A DNA stretch of 64,000 nt from Candidatus Peribacteria bacterium (GCA_943349825.1 CALQZQ010000003.1:142291-206290), one strand, 5' to 3'; shown: positions 1-8,520, numbered from the stretch's first letter. A program made the numbers and translations. The notes: generated by a model not told the origin, from the letters alone.

Positions 1-10
1 CTCAAGGCCC

Positions 11-310
11 ATGGCAGACGATCAAAAACCAGAATCAAAGTCGACCATAGATAAAATCATCATGGGCGCCATCATCGGCACGGCCATCGGTTCGGCTGTG
101 GGTCTCACCATGGCTCCCAAGAAAGGAAAAGAAACCCGTGAGGATGTGAAACAACTGTCCAAAGACACCGCCAACGGTTTCGTGCGTCTCGGGAAAGCCA
201 TCTTCCGCCGTCTCTTCAAGGGCAAGACCAAGAAAGAAGACCGCGCCCACCGCCCCATGAAAGAACTCCCCAACGAAATGGAAATCGTTCCGCCGGAGCC
301 CAAAGAATAA
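11..310 (+). CDS. YtxH-like small membrane protein
   Basis: A 99-residue protein with a glycine/alanine-rich hydrophobic segment at about residues 15-35, then a GKETRED-type sequence and a long, strongly basic and charged helical tail. This layout is typical of YtxH/gas-vesicle-like stress proteins, which have one membrane anchor and a cytoplasmic helical tail; no enzymatic motif is visible. It lies 3 nt upstream of the VanW gene and is probably cotranscribed with it. The ATG at 11 is near the window edge, so an upstream start cannot be excluded. The YtxH assignment rests on architecture and composition. Confidence 0.7.
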   Translation: MADDQKPESKSTIDKIIMGAIIGTAIGSAVGLTMAPKKGKETREDVKQLSKDTANGFVRLGKAIFRRLFKGKTKKEDRAHRPMKELPNEMEIVPPEPKE

Positions 311-313
311 ACT

Positions 314-2137
314 ATGGCTAAAAAATCCAAGAAGTCCGCTGAAAAAATGCCGGAAGTCCTTAGCCCGTCCCCTAAAAAAAGGCGGTGGCCTTTTGTCGTG
401 GCAGCCCTAGTGCTTGTGACCTTGGGAGCAGCGACCGCCGGAGCCTACCAAATCACGCAACTGCCCGAGTCCGCTTTTGTCCCTTATTTCTATGTGGAGG
501 GCGTGGACCTCAGCGGCACGACAAGCTTCTACGAAACCCAAGTGGCTATCAACACCGCTGCACTCAGTTTTCTGGATGAGCCCGTGACCTTCAGCTCCGA
601 ACGAGGAGAGCTCGTCACGACCTTGAGAACGGCCGGAGTGGGACTCAATACGGATGCAGTCATCGCTCACATGGTCACCTTCATGAGCAACAGCACGGCT
701 TTAGAAAAAGTCCGCACTTACCTCTTCGGGCAAACACTGCAAATCCCCCTCATGGTAGACGAAGTCACCTTGAAAGCAGCCTTCGCTACAGCAAACATTG
801 AGCAGGGAGTGAAAAACGCGGCCTTCACACTCAGCGGCAGCACAGTCACCATCGACCCTGAACAAATCGGTTACGGCGTAGACACCACCACCTTGGCGGC
901 CAACATCCAAATGGCTTGGCTGAAGAAAATAAGCACCATCGATTTGCCCCTGCTCACCAGCGAGCCCACCGTGCGCACCGCAGACCTTCAGCCCCTGCTC
1001 GCTCAGGCGCAAACCGCCTCCGGCATCAGCTTCACACTCACGGATGACTACGGAAACGAATACGAACTCCCTCTCGCTGACCACATGGATTGGTTGATTC
1101 CCGGCAGCACCAATAGCTTTGGACTGCAGCAAGAAAAATTCATCAGCACAGTGCAATTGGAACTCGCTTCGGACTTGGAAGAAGATCCAGCGGCAGTGAT
1201 CATCACCCAGAACGAAGACGGCAGCTACGCCTTTGAAGGCAGTGCTCGCTTCGGCCAAAAAATAGACACCTTGGCCTTGCAAGACACGCTGGAAACCACG
1301 CTGCAAACAAGCCTGACCGCGCCCGAAACAGAACAGAGCGTTATCGCCATTCCCACCACGCGCACCCTTCCCGAAGTCACCGTTCCCGATTCCCTCAAAG
1401 CCCTCGGCGTTACGGACTTGGTGGGTGTGGGCTACTCGGATTTCAGCGGCTCCCCCAGCGGTCGCATTCACAACATCAACGAAGGCCTCAGCCAATTCAA
1501 CGGCGTGCTCATCGATCCCGGGGCAGAATTTTCTTTCATGGAACACCTTTCCCCCGTGGACGCAGCGCACAATTTCCTGCCCGAACTCGTGATCAAAGGC
1601 GATGAGACTATTCCCGAATACGGCGGAGGCATGTGCCAAGTCTCGTCCACCATGTTCCGCGCCGCGCTCTACAGCGGTCTCACCATCACGTCGCGTACCA
1701 ACCATTCTTACGCGGTGTCCTATTACGCGCGGCCCTTCGGCTACGGCCTGGACGCCACGGTTTACGATCCCAACCCTGACTTCAAATTCCTCAACGACAC
1801 GCCCGGCTCCCTGCTCGTGCAGTCCTACGCCGATGGCGACAGCGCTTACTACGTTTTCTACGGGACCAACGACGGCCGCCGCGTCACCATGGAAGGCCCC
1901 TATGCCTACGACTATCGCAGCGTTCCCACGGACGTCATCACCTACGTCACCACGCTGGAACCCGGCGTACGCTCCCTCAAAGAGCACGGCCACACCGGCT
2001 TCAAAGTCGATTGGACCCGCACCATCACCCGCACCGACGGCACCATGACCACCGAAACCATTCACTCAGACTACGAAGCCCGCCCCGAAAAATGGGAAGA
2101 AGGAGCGGCGGAGGCCGGGACTTCAGAAATAGAATAG
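314..2137 (+). CDS. VanW family protein with peptidoglycan-binding-like repeats
   Basis: 607 residues. A lysine-rich cytoplasmic start is followed by one transmembrane helix at about residues 24-46. Two modules of about 100 residues resembling the PG_binding_4 repeats found in VanW/YoaR proteins come next, then a VanW domain from about residue 370. Visible VanW hallmarks are YSDFSGS, the LSQFNGVLIDPG segment, EYGGGMCQVSSTMFRAAL, and the NHSYAVSYY/GLDATVYDP stretches. The family is cell-wall associated (VanW is encoded in some vancomycin-resistance clusters) but its reaction is unknown. The C-terminal 80 residues are charged. It follows the YtxH-like gene by 3 nt. Resistance should not be inferred from the name. 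Confidence 0.9.
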   Translation: MAKKSKKSAEKMPEVLSPSPKKRRWPFVVAALVLVTLGAATAGAYQITQLPESAFVPYFYVEGVDLSGTTSFYETQVAINTAALSFLDEPVTFSSERGELVTTLRTAGVGLNTDAVIAHMVTFMSNSTALEKVRTYLFGQTLQIPLMVDEVTLKAAFATANIEQGVKNAAFTLSGSTVTIDPEQIGYGVDTTTLAANIQMAWLKKISTIDLPLLTSEPTVRTADLQPLLAQAQTASGISFTLTDDYGNEYELPLADHMDWLIPGSTNSFGLQQEKFISTVQLELASDLEEDPAAVIITQNEDGSYAFEGSARFGQKIDTLALQDTLETTLQTSLTAPETEQSVIAIPTTRTLPEVTVPDSLKALGVTDLVGVGYSDFSGSPSGRIHNINEGLSQFNGVLIDPGAEFSFMEHLSPVDAAHNFLPELVIKGDETIPEYGGGMCQVSSTMFRAALYSGLTITSRTNHSYAVSYYARPFGYGLDATVYDPNPDFKFLNDTPGSLLVQSYADGDSAYYVFYGTNDGRRVTMEGPYAYDYRSVPTDVITYVTTLEPGVRSLKEHGHTGFKVDWTRTITRTDGTMTTETIHSDYEARPEKWEEGAAEAGTSEIE

Positions 2138-2138
2138 C

Positions 2139-2795
2139 TTATCTACGGCGGCCGGTGTTGGGTCCGCCAGCCGAAACAAAGGGTCGGTGCAAACCGTCTT
2201 GCACCACTGCTGCCCAAGTATTTTGTGATTCAATCAAACTCGCTTCACTCGCCTTATCAAGTGAGCTACGAGTATTATAGTGCTGACGGAGCTTGGTGCC
2301 TTGGTAAAGAGCTCCTCCAAAAGCGTCCACAGGGGTGATGTAAGAAACTAAAGGAAAACAAACCTCTTTCCCTCTGGGTAGACCCGCCAAATCTGGATAG
2401 CGTGCATGGACGGTAGCGCCAACATCATAAGCAAACACGTCCGTCGCAGGCACGTCCAGTTCAGAAGGGCTAAAGTCAGCTTTAACGGCAAGGTATAAGT
2501 CTGCTGGAACAGGCTTGAACCCACCGCGCACTTTTAGATTTGCTAAACGTCGAGCAACAGGCGTTTGAGAAATTTGCCCCTGGAGCACAGCCCCCCGCCG
2601 TGCAATCACATGAGCAAATGCTCCATACAACTCATGATCAAACAAATTTACCCTTGGAATTCTAAACAAAACTTGGTTGCGATCACCGGCGACTAAACGC
2701 CTCAATGCATCTTGGTCAAGTTCGGGTGCAGCAGCGAGTTGGTCCCTATCCATAAGAGGCATGTCTAGTAACATTAAGGGCCGATCGGCTCCCAA
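2139..2795 (-). CDS. Hypothetical protein, probable UUG start
   Basis: 218 residues with no recognised family, no signal peptide and no membrane segment. It converges on the VanW gene with a one-base gap. The start is uncertain: ATG codons lie at 2774 and 2762. The frame is open to 2795, where a TTG sits exactly 7 nt after an AATATC -10-like box (2802-2807) with TTGACT 19 nt further upstream. That matches the leaderless layout of many genes here, so I prefer the TTG. Function unknown. Confidence 0.6.
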   Translation of the reverse strand: MGADRPLMLLDMPLMDRDQLAAAPELDQDALRRLVAGDRNQVLFRIPRVNLFDHELYGAFAHVIARRGAVLQGQISQTPVARRLANLKVRGGFKPVPADLYLAVKADFSPSELDVPATDVFAYDVGATVHARYPDLAGLPRGKEVCFPLVSYITPVDAFGGALYQGTKLRQHYNTRSSLDKASEASLIESQNTWAAVVQDGLHRPFVSAGGPNTGRRR

Positions 2796-2842
2796 TGAGA
2801 AGATATTGCAGCATCTTAGCTGATTCAGTCAATATCTCGGCG

Positions 2843-3571
2843 TCATCCAAGAGTCTTAAGTCTCCCCTTCACCTCTTCATTGTAAGGGTCCGCCTCCAGC
2901 ACTTCCTCCAGTTTAGCCGCCGCCTCTTCGCGGCGCCCGAGCTTCTCATAGTAGTCCGCCAAAATGAGCTTGAGCTCGGTGTCCTTGGGTTTGCGGCGTG
3001 CAGCACGTTCAAAGTAGTGCAGCGCCTTTTCATCCTCGCCGAGTTCAAAATAAACCTGTGCCAAACTTTGCAAACGTTCGCCACGGCGGTCATCCAAAGA
3101 AATAGCATTTTCATAAGCTTCGGCGGCTTCAATGAGTCGCGCCTGTTGGTACAAAGCCGCTCCCAAATTGCTGAAATAAACCGGGTCTTTTTTTAAATTC
3201 ACGAGCTTGGAAAAGTAAAGTTCCGCCTGGCCAAATGAGCCGCGCTTCATGTACAAAAGTCCGAGTTTGTGATGCGCATCCAAGTGATCTGTGTCCGCCT
3301 CCACCACCGCGATCAGCAAAGGTTCCGCCTCGTCCAAATCTCCACGAGAAAACAAAACATCCGCACGGGAGAAAGTCTTTTTCACGCCGCCCTCCGGCTC
3401 GGGTTTTTCTTCGGGAATTTCAACAGCTTCCTCCTCCGCGACAGCAGCTTCTTCCGCCACCATGTCTTCTTGCAAGATCACATCCTGGCGCGTGAGGCGC
3501 AGGCGGCGCGCAAACATCAAGAGCAGGGCCAGTCCGGAAAAAATAAGCAGTATCCAAGCAAAGGTATTCAT
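2843..3571 (-). CDS. Membrane-anchored TPR protein
   Basis: 242 residues. An N-terminal transmembrane helix (residues 4-21) is followed by basic residues, an acidic low-complexity linker (about 35-62) and then four to five tetratricopeptide repeats. TPR signatures such as AHHKLGLLYMKRG, YFSNLGAALYQQ, SLAQVYFELGEDEKAL and ILADYYEKLGR are clear. TPRs are protein-protein interaction scaffolds; the orientation suggests a cytoplasmic repeat domain held at the membrane. It overlaps the holB stop region by 4 nt (3568-3571) and belongs to the murF-holB-TPR operon. Partner unknown. Confidence 0.85.
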   Translation of the reverse strand: MNTFAWILLIFSGLALLLMFARRLRLTRQDVILQEDMVAEEAAVAEEEAVEIPEEKPEPEGGVKKTFSRADVLFSRGDLDEAEPLLIAVVEADTDHLDAHHKLGLLYMKRGSFGQAELYFSKLVNLKKDPVYFSNLGAALYQQARLIEAAEAYENAISLDDRRGERLQSLAQVYFELGEDEKALHYFERAARRKPKDTELKLILADYYEKLGRREEAAAKLEEVLEADPYNEEVKGRLKTLG

Positions 3572-4440
3572 GAGACAAAGGTTAGAAAAAGATTCTCGAG
3601 CAGCAACTTAGTATTCACATTGTTTTTGAGGCCGGCCTTGGAGTCTTCCACGCGCTCGATCATAACCGTGAGATCCAGGCCGCGCAGCACCTGCGGCACG
3701 TGGCCGCCTAAGGTCCAGTTTCGCAAGCGAGCCAGAAGGATGTCAAGCAGTTCAGGGAGTAGCGGCTCATCTTCATACTTGCGCACCAAGGCAAAAACTC
3801 CCGCGGTACCGGGCTTTTCAGCAAAGCCAATCACGTCTTGCAGCAGCCGTTCGTGCGCCGCCAAATATTCAGCGTCCGCAATCAGCCGCTTCAGCTTTCC
3901 CGGTCGGCCCATGGCAAAGAACAAGAGTCGATCCGTTTGCACGTGGCCTTCGCAACCGGCCACCATTTCCTGCTCCGGCACCGTTTGAAACCGTGTCATG
4001 TGACAGCGTGAACGAATGGTCGGCAGCACATCCTCTTCATTGTGAGCCGTGAGCAAAAACACCGTCTCCGGTAGGGGCTCCTCCAGGGTTTTGAGCAGTG
4101 CATTCATGGCCTCCGGTTTCATGCGCCCAATATTCTCAATCACCACCACCAAGTAGGGTTTCATGTGGCTTTCATTCGCCCGCGCAATCACGTTGCGAAT
4201 TTCTTCAATCGGCAAAGAATCCCCTCGATCCAAAAACAAAATCGTGTCCGAATCGAGCCCTTCCAGAATTTGTTTTTTCACGAGCACGTTCTCTTCCCCA
4301 CCTTGCAAAAACACCGCGAGCTTGAGTGCCGCCGTGGTTTTACCCACGCTTTCCGGGCCCACAAAAAGTTGCGCGTGATGCAAGCGCCCTTCGCTCGCCT
4401 CGCGCTTCAGTCGCTCCAAAATGTGTGAGTGACCTATCAT
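3568..4440 (-). CDS. holB: DNA polymerase III delta-prime subunit
   Basis: 290 residues. Clamp-loader AAA+ fold: HAQLFVGPESVGKTTAA Walker A at about residues 21-37, a degenerate Walker B (VVVIENIGRM), NALLKTLEEP and the SRC sensor motif (IRSRCHMTRF). The four-cysteine zinc motif of classical delta-prime is missing, as in many compact homologues. It would load the sliding clamp with the tau/gamma and delta subunits. Start: ATG at 4440 begins MIGHSHIL, the conserved N-terminus, and overlaps the murF stop as ATGA; the frame is open further upstream but that stretch lies inside murF. Confidence 0.9.
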   Translation of the reverse strand: MIGHSHILERLKREASEGRLHHAQLFVGPESVGKTTAALKLAVFLQGGEENVLVKKQILEGLDSDTILFLDRGDSLPIEEIRNVIARANESHMKPYLVVVIENIGRMKPEAMNALLKTLEEPLPETVFLLTAHNEEDVLPTIRSRCHMTRFQTVPEQEMVAGCEGHVQTDRLLFFAMGRPGKLKRLIADAEYLAAHERLLQDVIGFAEKPGTAGVFALVRKYEDEPLLPELLDILLARLRNWTLGGHVPQVLRGLDLTVMIERVEDSKAGLKNNVNTKLLLENLFLTFVS

Positions 4441-5708
4441 CGTTGTAACCAATAAGGATCTTGTCGCACGAGCAAATGCCGCGCGTCTTCCGGATGCTTC
4501 ATGCACATTTTCACCAGGTGCTCCATGCGCACTTTATTTTGCGAACCCTTTGCAAGAACGGTGTCTCCGCGCTCCACGATTCCGCTCAAAAATTGCCCGG
4601 CTTCTTTGGAAGTTCTAAACACGTGAATCATGCTCGCAGACATTCCTCCGCGCTGCGCGCCTTCTGCCAAATCCTTGGCGTGCTCGCCCACCGCCAGCAA
4701 CATGTCCGCGTGCTTGGCCGCGAGTTTCCCCACCTTAATGTGCTCCGTTTCGCTCAGCTCGCCGAGCTCATTCATGGTGCCGAGCGCTGCAATTTTTCTC
4801 CCGTGAAACATCCCCAAAATTTCCAGCGACGACTCCACGGTATCCGGCGACGCGTTGTAGCTGCTGTCCAAAATCAGCGATCCATTTTTTCCTTCAATTC
4901 GGTTCATTCGTCCGGGCGGCAACTTAAAATCCTCCAAGGCTTTTTGAATCGCCTTCCACGGCAAGCCGTTGATCAGTCCCACGGCAATCGCCGCGAGCAC
5001 CAGCGTGATGTGCGCCTCCCCCAAAATGTGCGGCAATTTCACCAGCACTTCGCGTTGGTCGTAGAGCACCGTGAAGATCAATCCCTCCGGCGTCATCTCC
5101 ACATCCCTCGCCTGCAAGTCTGCGGCTTCCGCCACTCCAATGGTGATGGTGTGTGCAGGAAGTTTCCCGCCCAGCTGTCGAACAAAAGAGTCATCGTTGT
5201 TCAAAACCACCCAGCCTCCCGGAGGCACCGCCACAGCGGCGCGCGATTTTTCCTCATACACCGCCTGACGGTTGGCAAACTGCCCAGGCCCAATGTGGAC
5301 ACTTTTGACATTCAAAAACACCATGATGTTCGGCGTGAAAACCTTCAAAATTTCATCCATGTCCCCGGGCTTATCCACGCCCATCTCCAGCACCAGCATT
5401 TGGTATTTATTCGGTTTTTTAAACGCATCTCGCAGCGCTTTCACCAGCGTCACGCCCCAGTCGAACACCGAAGAATAGCCCGTTTTCAGGCCCAAAATGG
5501 TGAGCACCGTCCCAAACTCCGAATTGAGGTTTTTCTCGCTTTTGCGCACGGTATAACGGCGCCCCAGCACATCTGCAATAGCCTCTTTGGCCCCAGTTTT
5601 CCCCACGCTGCCCGTAACTCCCACAATCAAGGGGTGCACTTGCAGCAATCGTCGTCGCGCCAACTTGCGCAGGACAGTCAGGATCCAATCTCTTAAAATG
5701 GCTTTCAT
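4437..5708 (-). CDS. murF: MurF-like Mur ligase lacking the N-terminal domain
   Basis: 423 residues. ATP-binding Mur ligase centre: GVTGSVGKTGAKE P-loop (about residues 29-41), NLNSEFG, LEMGVDKPGDMD, then the LNNDD and DSSYNASPDTVESSLE motifs and the C-terminal ligase domain with GTMNELGE. These match UDP-MurNAc-tripeptide:D-Ala-D-Ala ligase. Known MurF enzymes have an N-terminal substrate-binding domain of about 80-100 residues; here only about 28 residues precede the P-loop. Start: ATG 5708. Upstream codons are open to 5909 but lack conserved sequence, and a TAGACT -10 box at 5731-5736 supports the short form. First gene of an operon with holB. Confidence 0.85.
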   Translation of the reverse strand: MKAILRDWILTVLRKLARRRLLQVHPLIVGVTGSVGKTGAKEAIADVLGRRYTVRKSEKNLNSEFGTVLTILGLKTGYSSVFDWGVTLVKALRDAFKKPNKYQMLVLEMGVDKPGDMDEILKVFTPNIMVFLNVKSVHIGPGQFANRQAVYEEKSRAAVAVPPGGWVVLNNDDSFVRQLGGKLPAHTITIGVAEAADLQARDVEMTPEGLIFTVLYDQREVLVKLPHILGEAHITLVLAAIAVGLINGLPWKAIQKALEDFKLPPGRMNRIEGKNGSLILDSSYNASPDTVESSLEILGMFHGRKIAALGTMNELGELSETEHIKVGKLAAKHADMLLAVGEHAKDLAEGAQRGGMSASMIHVFRTSKEAGQFLSGIVERGDTVLAKGSQNKVRMEHLVKMCMKHPEDARHLLVRQDPYWLQR

Positions 5709-5820
5709 GAGCGGTTTTTGAGTGGCTTTGAGTCTACCAGAAAGCCCTTCGGCAGACAACCCACCCGCCTTGATTTTAAGGATAAACTCGGTAGAATACC
5801 GCTGCTTTAAAAAACGCAAA

Positions 5821-6159
5821 ATGGGTGACGGAGGGACTAGAGTGGTGGAAATGTTCGGAAAAACCATGTTCCACGTAGCGGAACCGGGCCCTCTCGAACC
5901 CGCAGACAAGACGGACCACGCCAGGGTGAGCTTTCCGTACTATGCAATGGAGGCCGGTCAGCCCACAGCTGCAGGCATTGCCGAAGTGCGCCGCCTAGTG
6001 TTTCAACACAACCGTGTGACGACGATGAACGGCCTGCCTGTTGAGTTGATCGAAGACGCCCATCACGACGTCCTCTGTACAAACGGCCCAGAACTTCCCC
6101 TGGAACTCCGCCAAAGAATCCACGAACAAGCCGCTGCTATTTTTGATGCGCAGGCTTAA
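5821..6159 (+). CDS. Hypothetical protein
   Basis: 112 residues, hydrophilic, no recognised domain. It is divergent from murF; the intervening sequence carries TTGATT (5770-5775), 16 nt, then TAGAAT (5792-5797), predicting transcription from about 5804. The frame is open from 5722 but that start precedes the promoter, so I use ATG 5821; ATG 5851 (MFGKTMF) is possible. The 3' end overlaps the convergent membrane protein gene by 23 nt. No function can be assigned. Confidence 0.5.
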   Translation: MGDGGTRVVEMFGKTMFHVAEPGPLEPADKTDHARVSFPYYAMEAGQPTAAGIAEVRRLVFQHNRVTTMNGLPVELIEDAHHDVLCTNGPELPLELRQRIHEQAAAIFDAQA

Positions 6160-6733
6160 AACGCTTCCCCAACTTAAACTGCACCAACAGGGCAATCGTT
6201 AGATCAAGGACCAAGAGATAAATGGGAAATGCCGCACTTTCAAAGTTCCAAACGCTGATGGCCAGCAGTCCAATCGCCGCACTAAAAGCCCCTCCGCAAA
6301 ACGTGATAGGGCTCTCTGTTTCCGGGAAACGGTAGGCTTTGATGACCGTAGGGAAAGCGCCTAAAGTGTCAGCAGCAATAGCAAAAGCAATGGCCCAGTT
6401 TCCTACGGACGTTTTCCACCACAAGAGTAAACCCAGCAGCGCCAGGGCGCCACAGACCAGATCTAAACGACTCACTTTCCAGTAGGCTTTTTTGTTTAAA
6501 AAAGAAGCCAAGAAGATCAGCATGCAGGGAAAGCCAGACATAAAAGTAGTAAAAGCCAACCAGCCCACACCTTGGTAGAGTTCCGCAGCCGTTGCGAGCA
6601 TGGGCGCCAGTGCCCAAATGAACCAAGTCACACGATTCGGTTGCACACGGCCCTTCAGGGTGGCCCAAATGTAAGTGAAGGCCAGCGCCAGGTTCACTAG
6701 ACCCCCGACAATGACAAAGCGTTCATCGAGCAT
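6137..6733 (-). CDS. Six-to-seven-helix integral membrane protein, PQ-loop-like
   Basis: 198 residues, almost entirely hydrophobic helices separated by short loops. The sequence VQPNRVTWFIWALAP in the first half and GAFPTVIKAYRFPETESP in the second half resemble the proline-containing turns of PQ-loop/SWEET-type transporters, and the two halves are about equally long, as expected for a duplicated three-helix bundle. That comparison is an inference from pattern only; substrate unknown. ATG at 6733. Confidence 0.65.
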   Translation of the reverse strand: MLDERFVIVGGLVNLALAFTYIWATLKGRVQPNRVTWFIWALAPMLATAAELYQGVGWLAFTTFMSGFPCMLIFLASFLNKKAYWKVSRLDLVCGALALLGLLLWWKTSVGNWAIAFAIAADTLGAFPTVIKAYRFPETESPITFCGGAFSAAIGLLAISVWNFESAAFPIYLLVLDLTIALLVQFKLGKRFKPAHQK

Positions 6734-6813
6734 ACAGGCACTTTAGTGCGTACTGAGAAGGGCGCGCAAGCGCCAACCTAGACAGTATACACAGCCGGTG
6801 CAAAACTGAGGCC

Positions 6814-7302
6814 ATGCAAATCCGCCCCTACACCCCGGCCGACCACCCTGCTTTCGTAGCCGCCACCGCGCTGCTTCAGGAGTACATCGCCGACCTGGAT
6901 GACCAAAACGTGGAACGCCACGGGGCCGATTTCGACGCCCTGGCCTATGCCGATTGGGCTATCAAAGCCGGCTCCGGCTCGGGAGGCCTCCTCCTGGTGG
7001 CCGAAGACGAAGGAAAACTCATCGGTTACCTGGTGGGTGCCCTCCACGAAAACTCCGAACGCCTTGAAATCGAATGCTATCCGGCCAAAGAAGCAGAAGT
7101 CCTAGAGCTCTTCGTGAAAGAAGAATACCGCAAACAGAAAGTCGGCTACTCCCTCATGACCGCGGCCGAAACGCACTTCCGTAACCTTGGCTGCGCAGCT
7201 CTTTTAGTGGAAGGTTTTGCGCCAAACGAAAACGCTCACGCTTTCTACAATCGCCTGGGCTACGTCGATCGGACAATAAACATGCGCAAACCATTGACAT
7301 AG
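6814..7302 (+). CDS. GNAT family N-acetyltransferase
   Basis: 162 residues with the full GNAT fold. MQIRPYTPADHPAF starts strand 1, LLLVAEDEGKLIGYLVG is motif D/A, and VLELFVKEEYRKQKVGYSLM is the acetyl-CoA pyrophosphate-binding motif (Q/R-x-x-G-x-G/A-like, about residues 98-115). NAHAFYNRLGYVDR is motif B. Acetylates an amine substrate that cannot be predicted. Stand-alone gene downstream of a divergent membrane protein; followed by intergenic repeat modules. Confidence 0.85.
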   Translation: MQIRPYTPADHPAFVAATALLQEYIADLDDQNVERHGADFDALAYADWAIKAGSGSGGLLLVAEDEGKLIGYLVGALHENSERLEIECYPAKEAEVLELFVKEEYRKQKVGYSLMTAAETHFRNLGCAALLVEGFAPNENAHAFYNRLGYVDRTINMRKPLT

Positions 7303-7365
7303 ATAACATTTACTCCGCACCTCACTCCCGGGAGTGAACTAGGCAATATTTTGAGCTTGTCGATA

Positions 7366-7380
7366 CCCCACGTGGGGTTG
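7366..7380. repeat. Repeat B, palindrome CCCCACGTGGGG followed by TTG
   Basis: The 12-bp perfect palindrome plus TTGC is also found at 37334-37349, again shortly after a gene end, and both copies are followed within a few bases by a CAAAAC tract. The shared 16-nt core is too long to recur by chance in 64 kb. Confidence 0.6.
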
Positions 7381-7398
7381 CGCCAAAACAAACCCAAA

Positions 7399-7429
7399 CG
7401 AGTCAAGTGCGCCAGGTTGAATTCTTGCC
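7399..7429. repeat. Repeat C, CGAGTCA...CCAGGTTGA-TTCTTGCC
   Basis: This stretch resembles 41135-41169: both contain CGAGTCA, a short variable spacer, CCAGGTTGA and (A/G)TT(C/T)TTGCC, followed by a CGCG/GGCG-rich tail. Both copies are intergenic and lie near another repeat module. Similarity seen by eye; the copies are not identical. Confidence 0.45.
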
Positions 7430-7437
7430 GGGCGCCA

Positions 7438-7473
7438 ACAAAAAAGCCCCCATCGCTGAGGGCCCTTTTAAAA
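7438..7473 (-). terminator. Terminator of the lipoprotein gene
   Basis: On the minus strand AAAAGGGCCCTC pairs with GGGGGCTTTTTT around an AGCGAT hexaloop (12 bp including wobbles) and ends in T6. It lies 10 nt after the stop codon. The loop is identical to that of the terminator at 8029-8060. Confidence 0.8.
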
Positions 7474-7483
7474 ATCCAAGAAT

Positions 7484-7975
7484 TTAGAGGTTCACTTGGA
7501 AGCTTTCGAGCACTTCAGCGAGGTCGTAGATCTGCATTTCAACTCCGGTAGGATCTTGAGTCTGGTCGTAAGCCCAGACAAAACCATTTTTTTCCATGAT
7601 CAGCGTAGGCTTAGGCCCTTCTTCGCTTTGAAGAGTGGTCCATTGCTCCGTAGTGAACATCGTAACGGCAAAAATCTCTACCCCCTGCATATCTTTGATA
7701 TACAGTGTCTTCGTTGTACCAAAAGCCCAAGTGGTGTCTTTTTCTTCTTGGGTGATCCCATTCCAATCTGCGGGGATAGTGAGGCTGAAGTTCAAGCCCT
7801 CAGCAGTGAAAACCTCGCCACCTTCAGCGTCTATTTCAGCCATGGCATCGTCCTCGGTACGCGTGTCGACGTCGGTCGTGGTGTCGACAGTGATTTCCTC
7901 AGTAACAGGAGCAGCATTGCATCCGGCAAGCAGTGCGAACAGAGCCATCGAGCTTAAAATGGAGCGGTTTTTCAT
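7484..7975 (-). CDS. Lipoprotein of unknown function
   Basis: 163 residues. Lipoprotein signal peptide MKNRSILSSMALFALLAGC with lipobox LAGC, cleavage before Cys-19, followed by a Thr/Asp/Glu-rich linker and a globular domain (FSLTIPADWNGIT onward) reminiscent of the PsbP-like or DUF-type beta domains of secreted lipoproteins. Start ATG 7975 because the signal peptide begins there; a TAACCT -10-like box (7984-7989) puts the predicted transcript start 2 nt upstream. Function unknown. Confidence 0.75.
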   Translation of the reverse strand: MKNRSILSSMALFALLAGCNAAPVTEEITVDTTTDVDTRTEDDAMAEIDAEGGEVFTAEGLNFSLTIPADWNGITQEEKDTTWAFGTTKTLYIKDMQGVEIFAVTMFTTEQWTTLQSEEGPKPTLIMEKNGFVWAYDQTQDPTGVEMQIYDLAEVLESFQVNL

Positions 7976-8028
7976 TCCTAAAAAGGTTAAAGTGAAGAAA
8001 ACATACCAGCGCTCCTCAAGGGGTGCAA

Positions 8029-8060
8029 CAAAAAGGACCCCCATCGCTGGAGGCCCTTTA
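8029..8060 (-). terminator. Terminator of the infC-rpmI-rplT operon
   Basis: Minus-strand AAAGGGCCTCC pairs with GGGGGTCCTTT around loop AGCGAT (11 bp with G-T pairs), followed by a T-run. It lies about 20 nt beyond the rplT stop and just upstream of the lipoprotein gene. Confidence 0.8.
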
Positions 8061-8080
8061 ATTTTGAAATCGTCGAGCGA

Positions 8081-8425
8081 CTACTTCACTGCCTCCACAA
8101 TCTTCGCGAACACAGCGGGTTCGTGGATCGCGAGCTCAGAGAGCTGCTTGCGGTCCAGAGCCACCATCTTCTTGGAGAGGAGGAATATGAATCGGCTATA
8201 GGATAGTCCTTGAGCTCGAGTAGCGGCATTGATGCGCGCAGTCCACAACCTTCGGAAGTCGCGCTTTTTGGTGCGACGGTGTGCGTATGCATGCATGCCC
8301 GCTTTCATGACACGTCGTTTCGCAATGGAGAACAGACGGCCGGAGAGCCCACGGTATCCTTTAGCCGCCTTCAAAATCTTGTTGTGACGACGCTTTTGCG
8401 TAGTCCCACGTTTGACGCGTGCCAT
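8081..8425 (-). CDS. rplT: 50S ribosomal protein L20
   Basis: 114 residues, full length. Starts MARVKRG and contains the diagnostic KRRHNKILKAAKGYRG, FRRLWTARINAA and GLSYSRFI segments. L20 is needed early in 50S assembly; in other bacteria it represses its own operon. Third gene of infC-rpmI-rplT, separated from rpmI by a 95-nt leader that can form hairpins. A TAACCCCGTAC sequence precedes the ATG and is closely similar to the one before rpmI. Confidence 0.98.
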   Translation of the reverse strand: MARVKRGTTQKRRHNKILKAAKGYRGLSGRLFSIAKRRVMKAGMHAYAHRRTKKRDFRRLWTARINAATRAQGLSYSRFIFLLSKKMVALDRKQLSELAIHEPAVFAKIVEAVK

Positions 8426-8520
8426 AAGGTACGGGGTTAAGAAATCGCTGGGTTAAACCCTAACGAGGCGGACCTTTAGGCGGTGCGAGCGGCCCAGGTC
8501 CAGCCAAGAAATAAATTAAA
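8426..8520 (-). promoter_or_regulatory. Structured leader between rpmI and rplT
   Basis: The 95-nt gap can pair GGACCT with AGGTCC across about 20 nt and contains GGGTT/AACCC arms shortly before rplT. L20 is known to bind its own mRNA in other bacteria, so this is a candidate control site or an internal promoter region (TAACCC 12 nt before the ATG). Inference from position and pairing only. Confidence 0.3.

Noticed and set aside
314..2137. VanW as evidence of vancomycin resistance
   Set aside because: No vanHAX, vanS/R or related genes are nearby; VanW domains occur widely in cell-wall proteins without resistance.
2795..3196. Open frame on the plus strand opposite the TPR gene
   Set aside because: Mirror of the TPR repeat codons; no promoter or family features.
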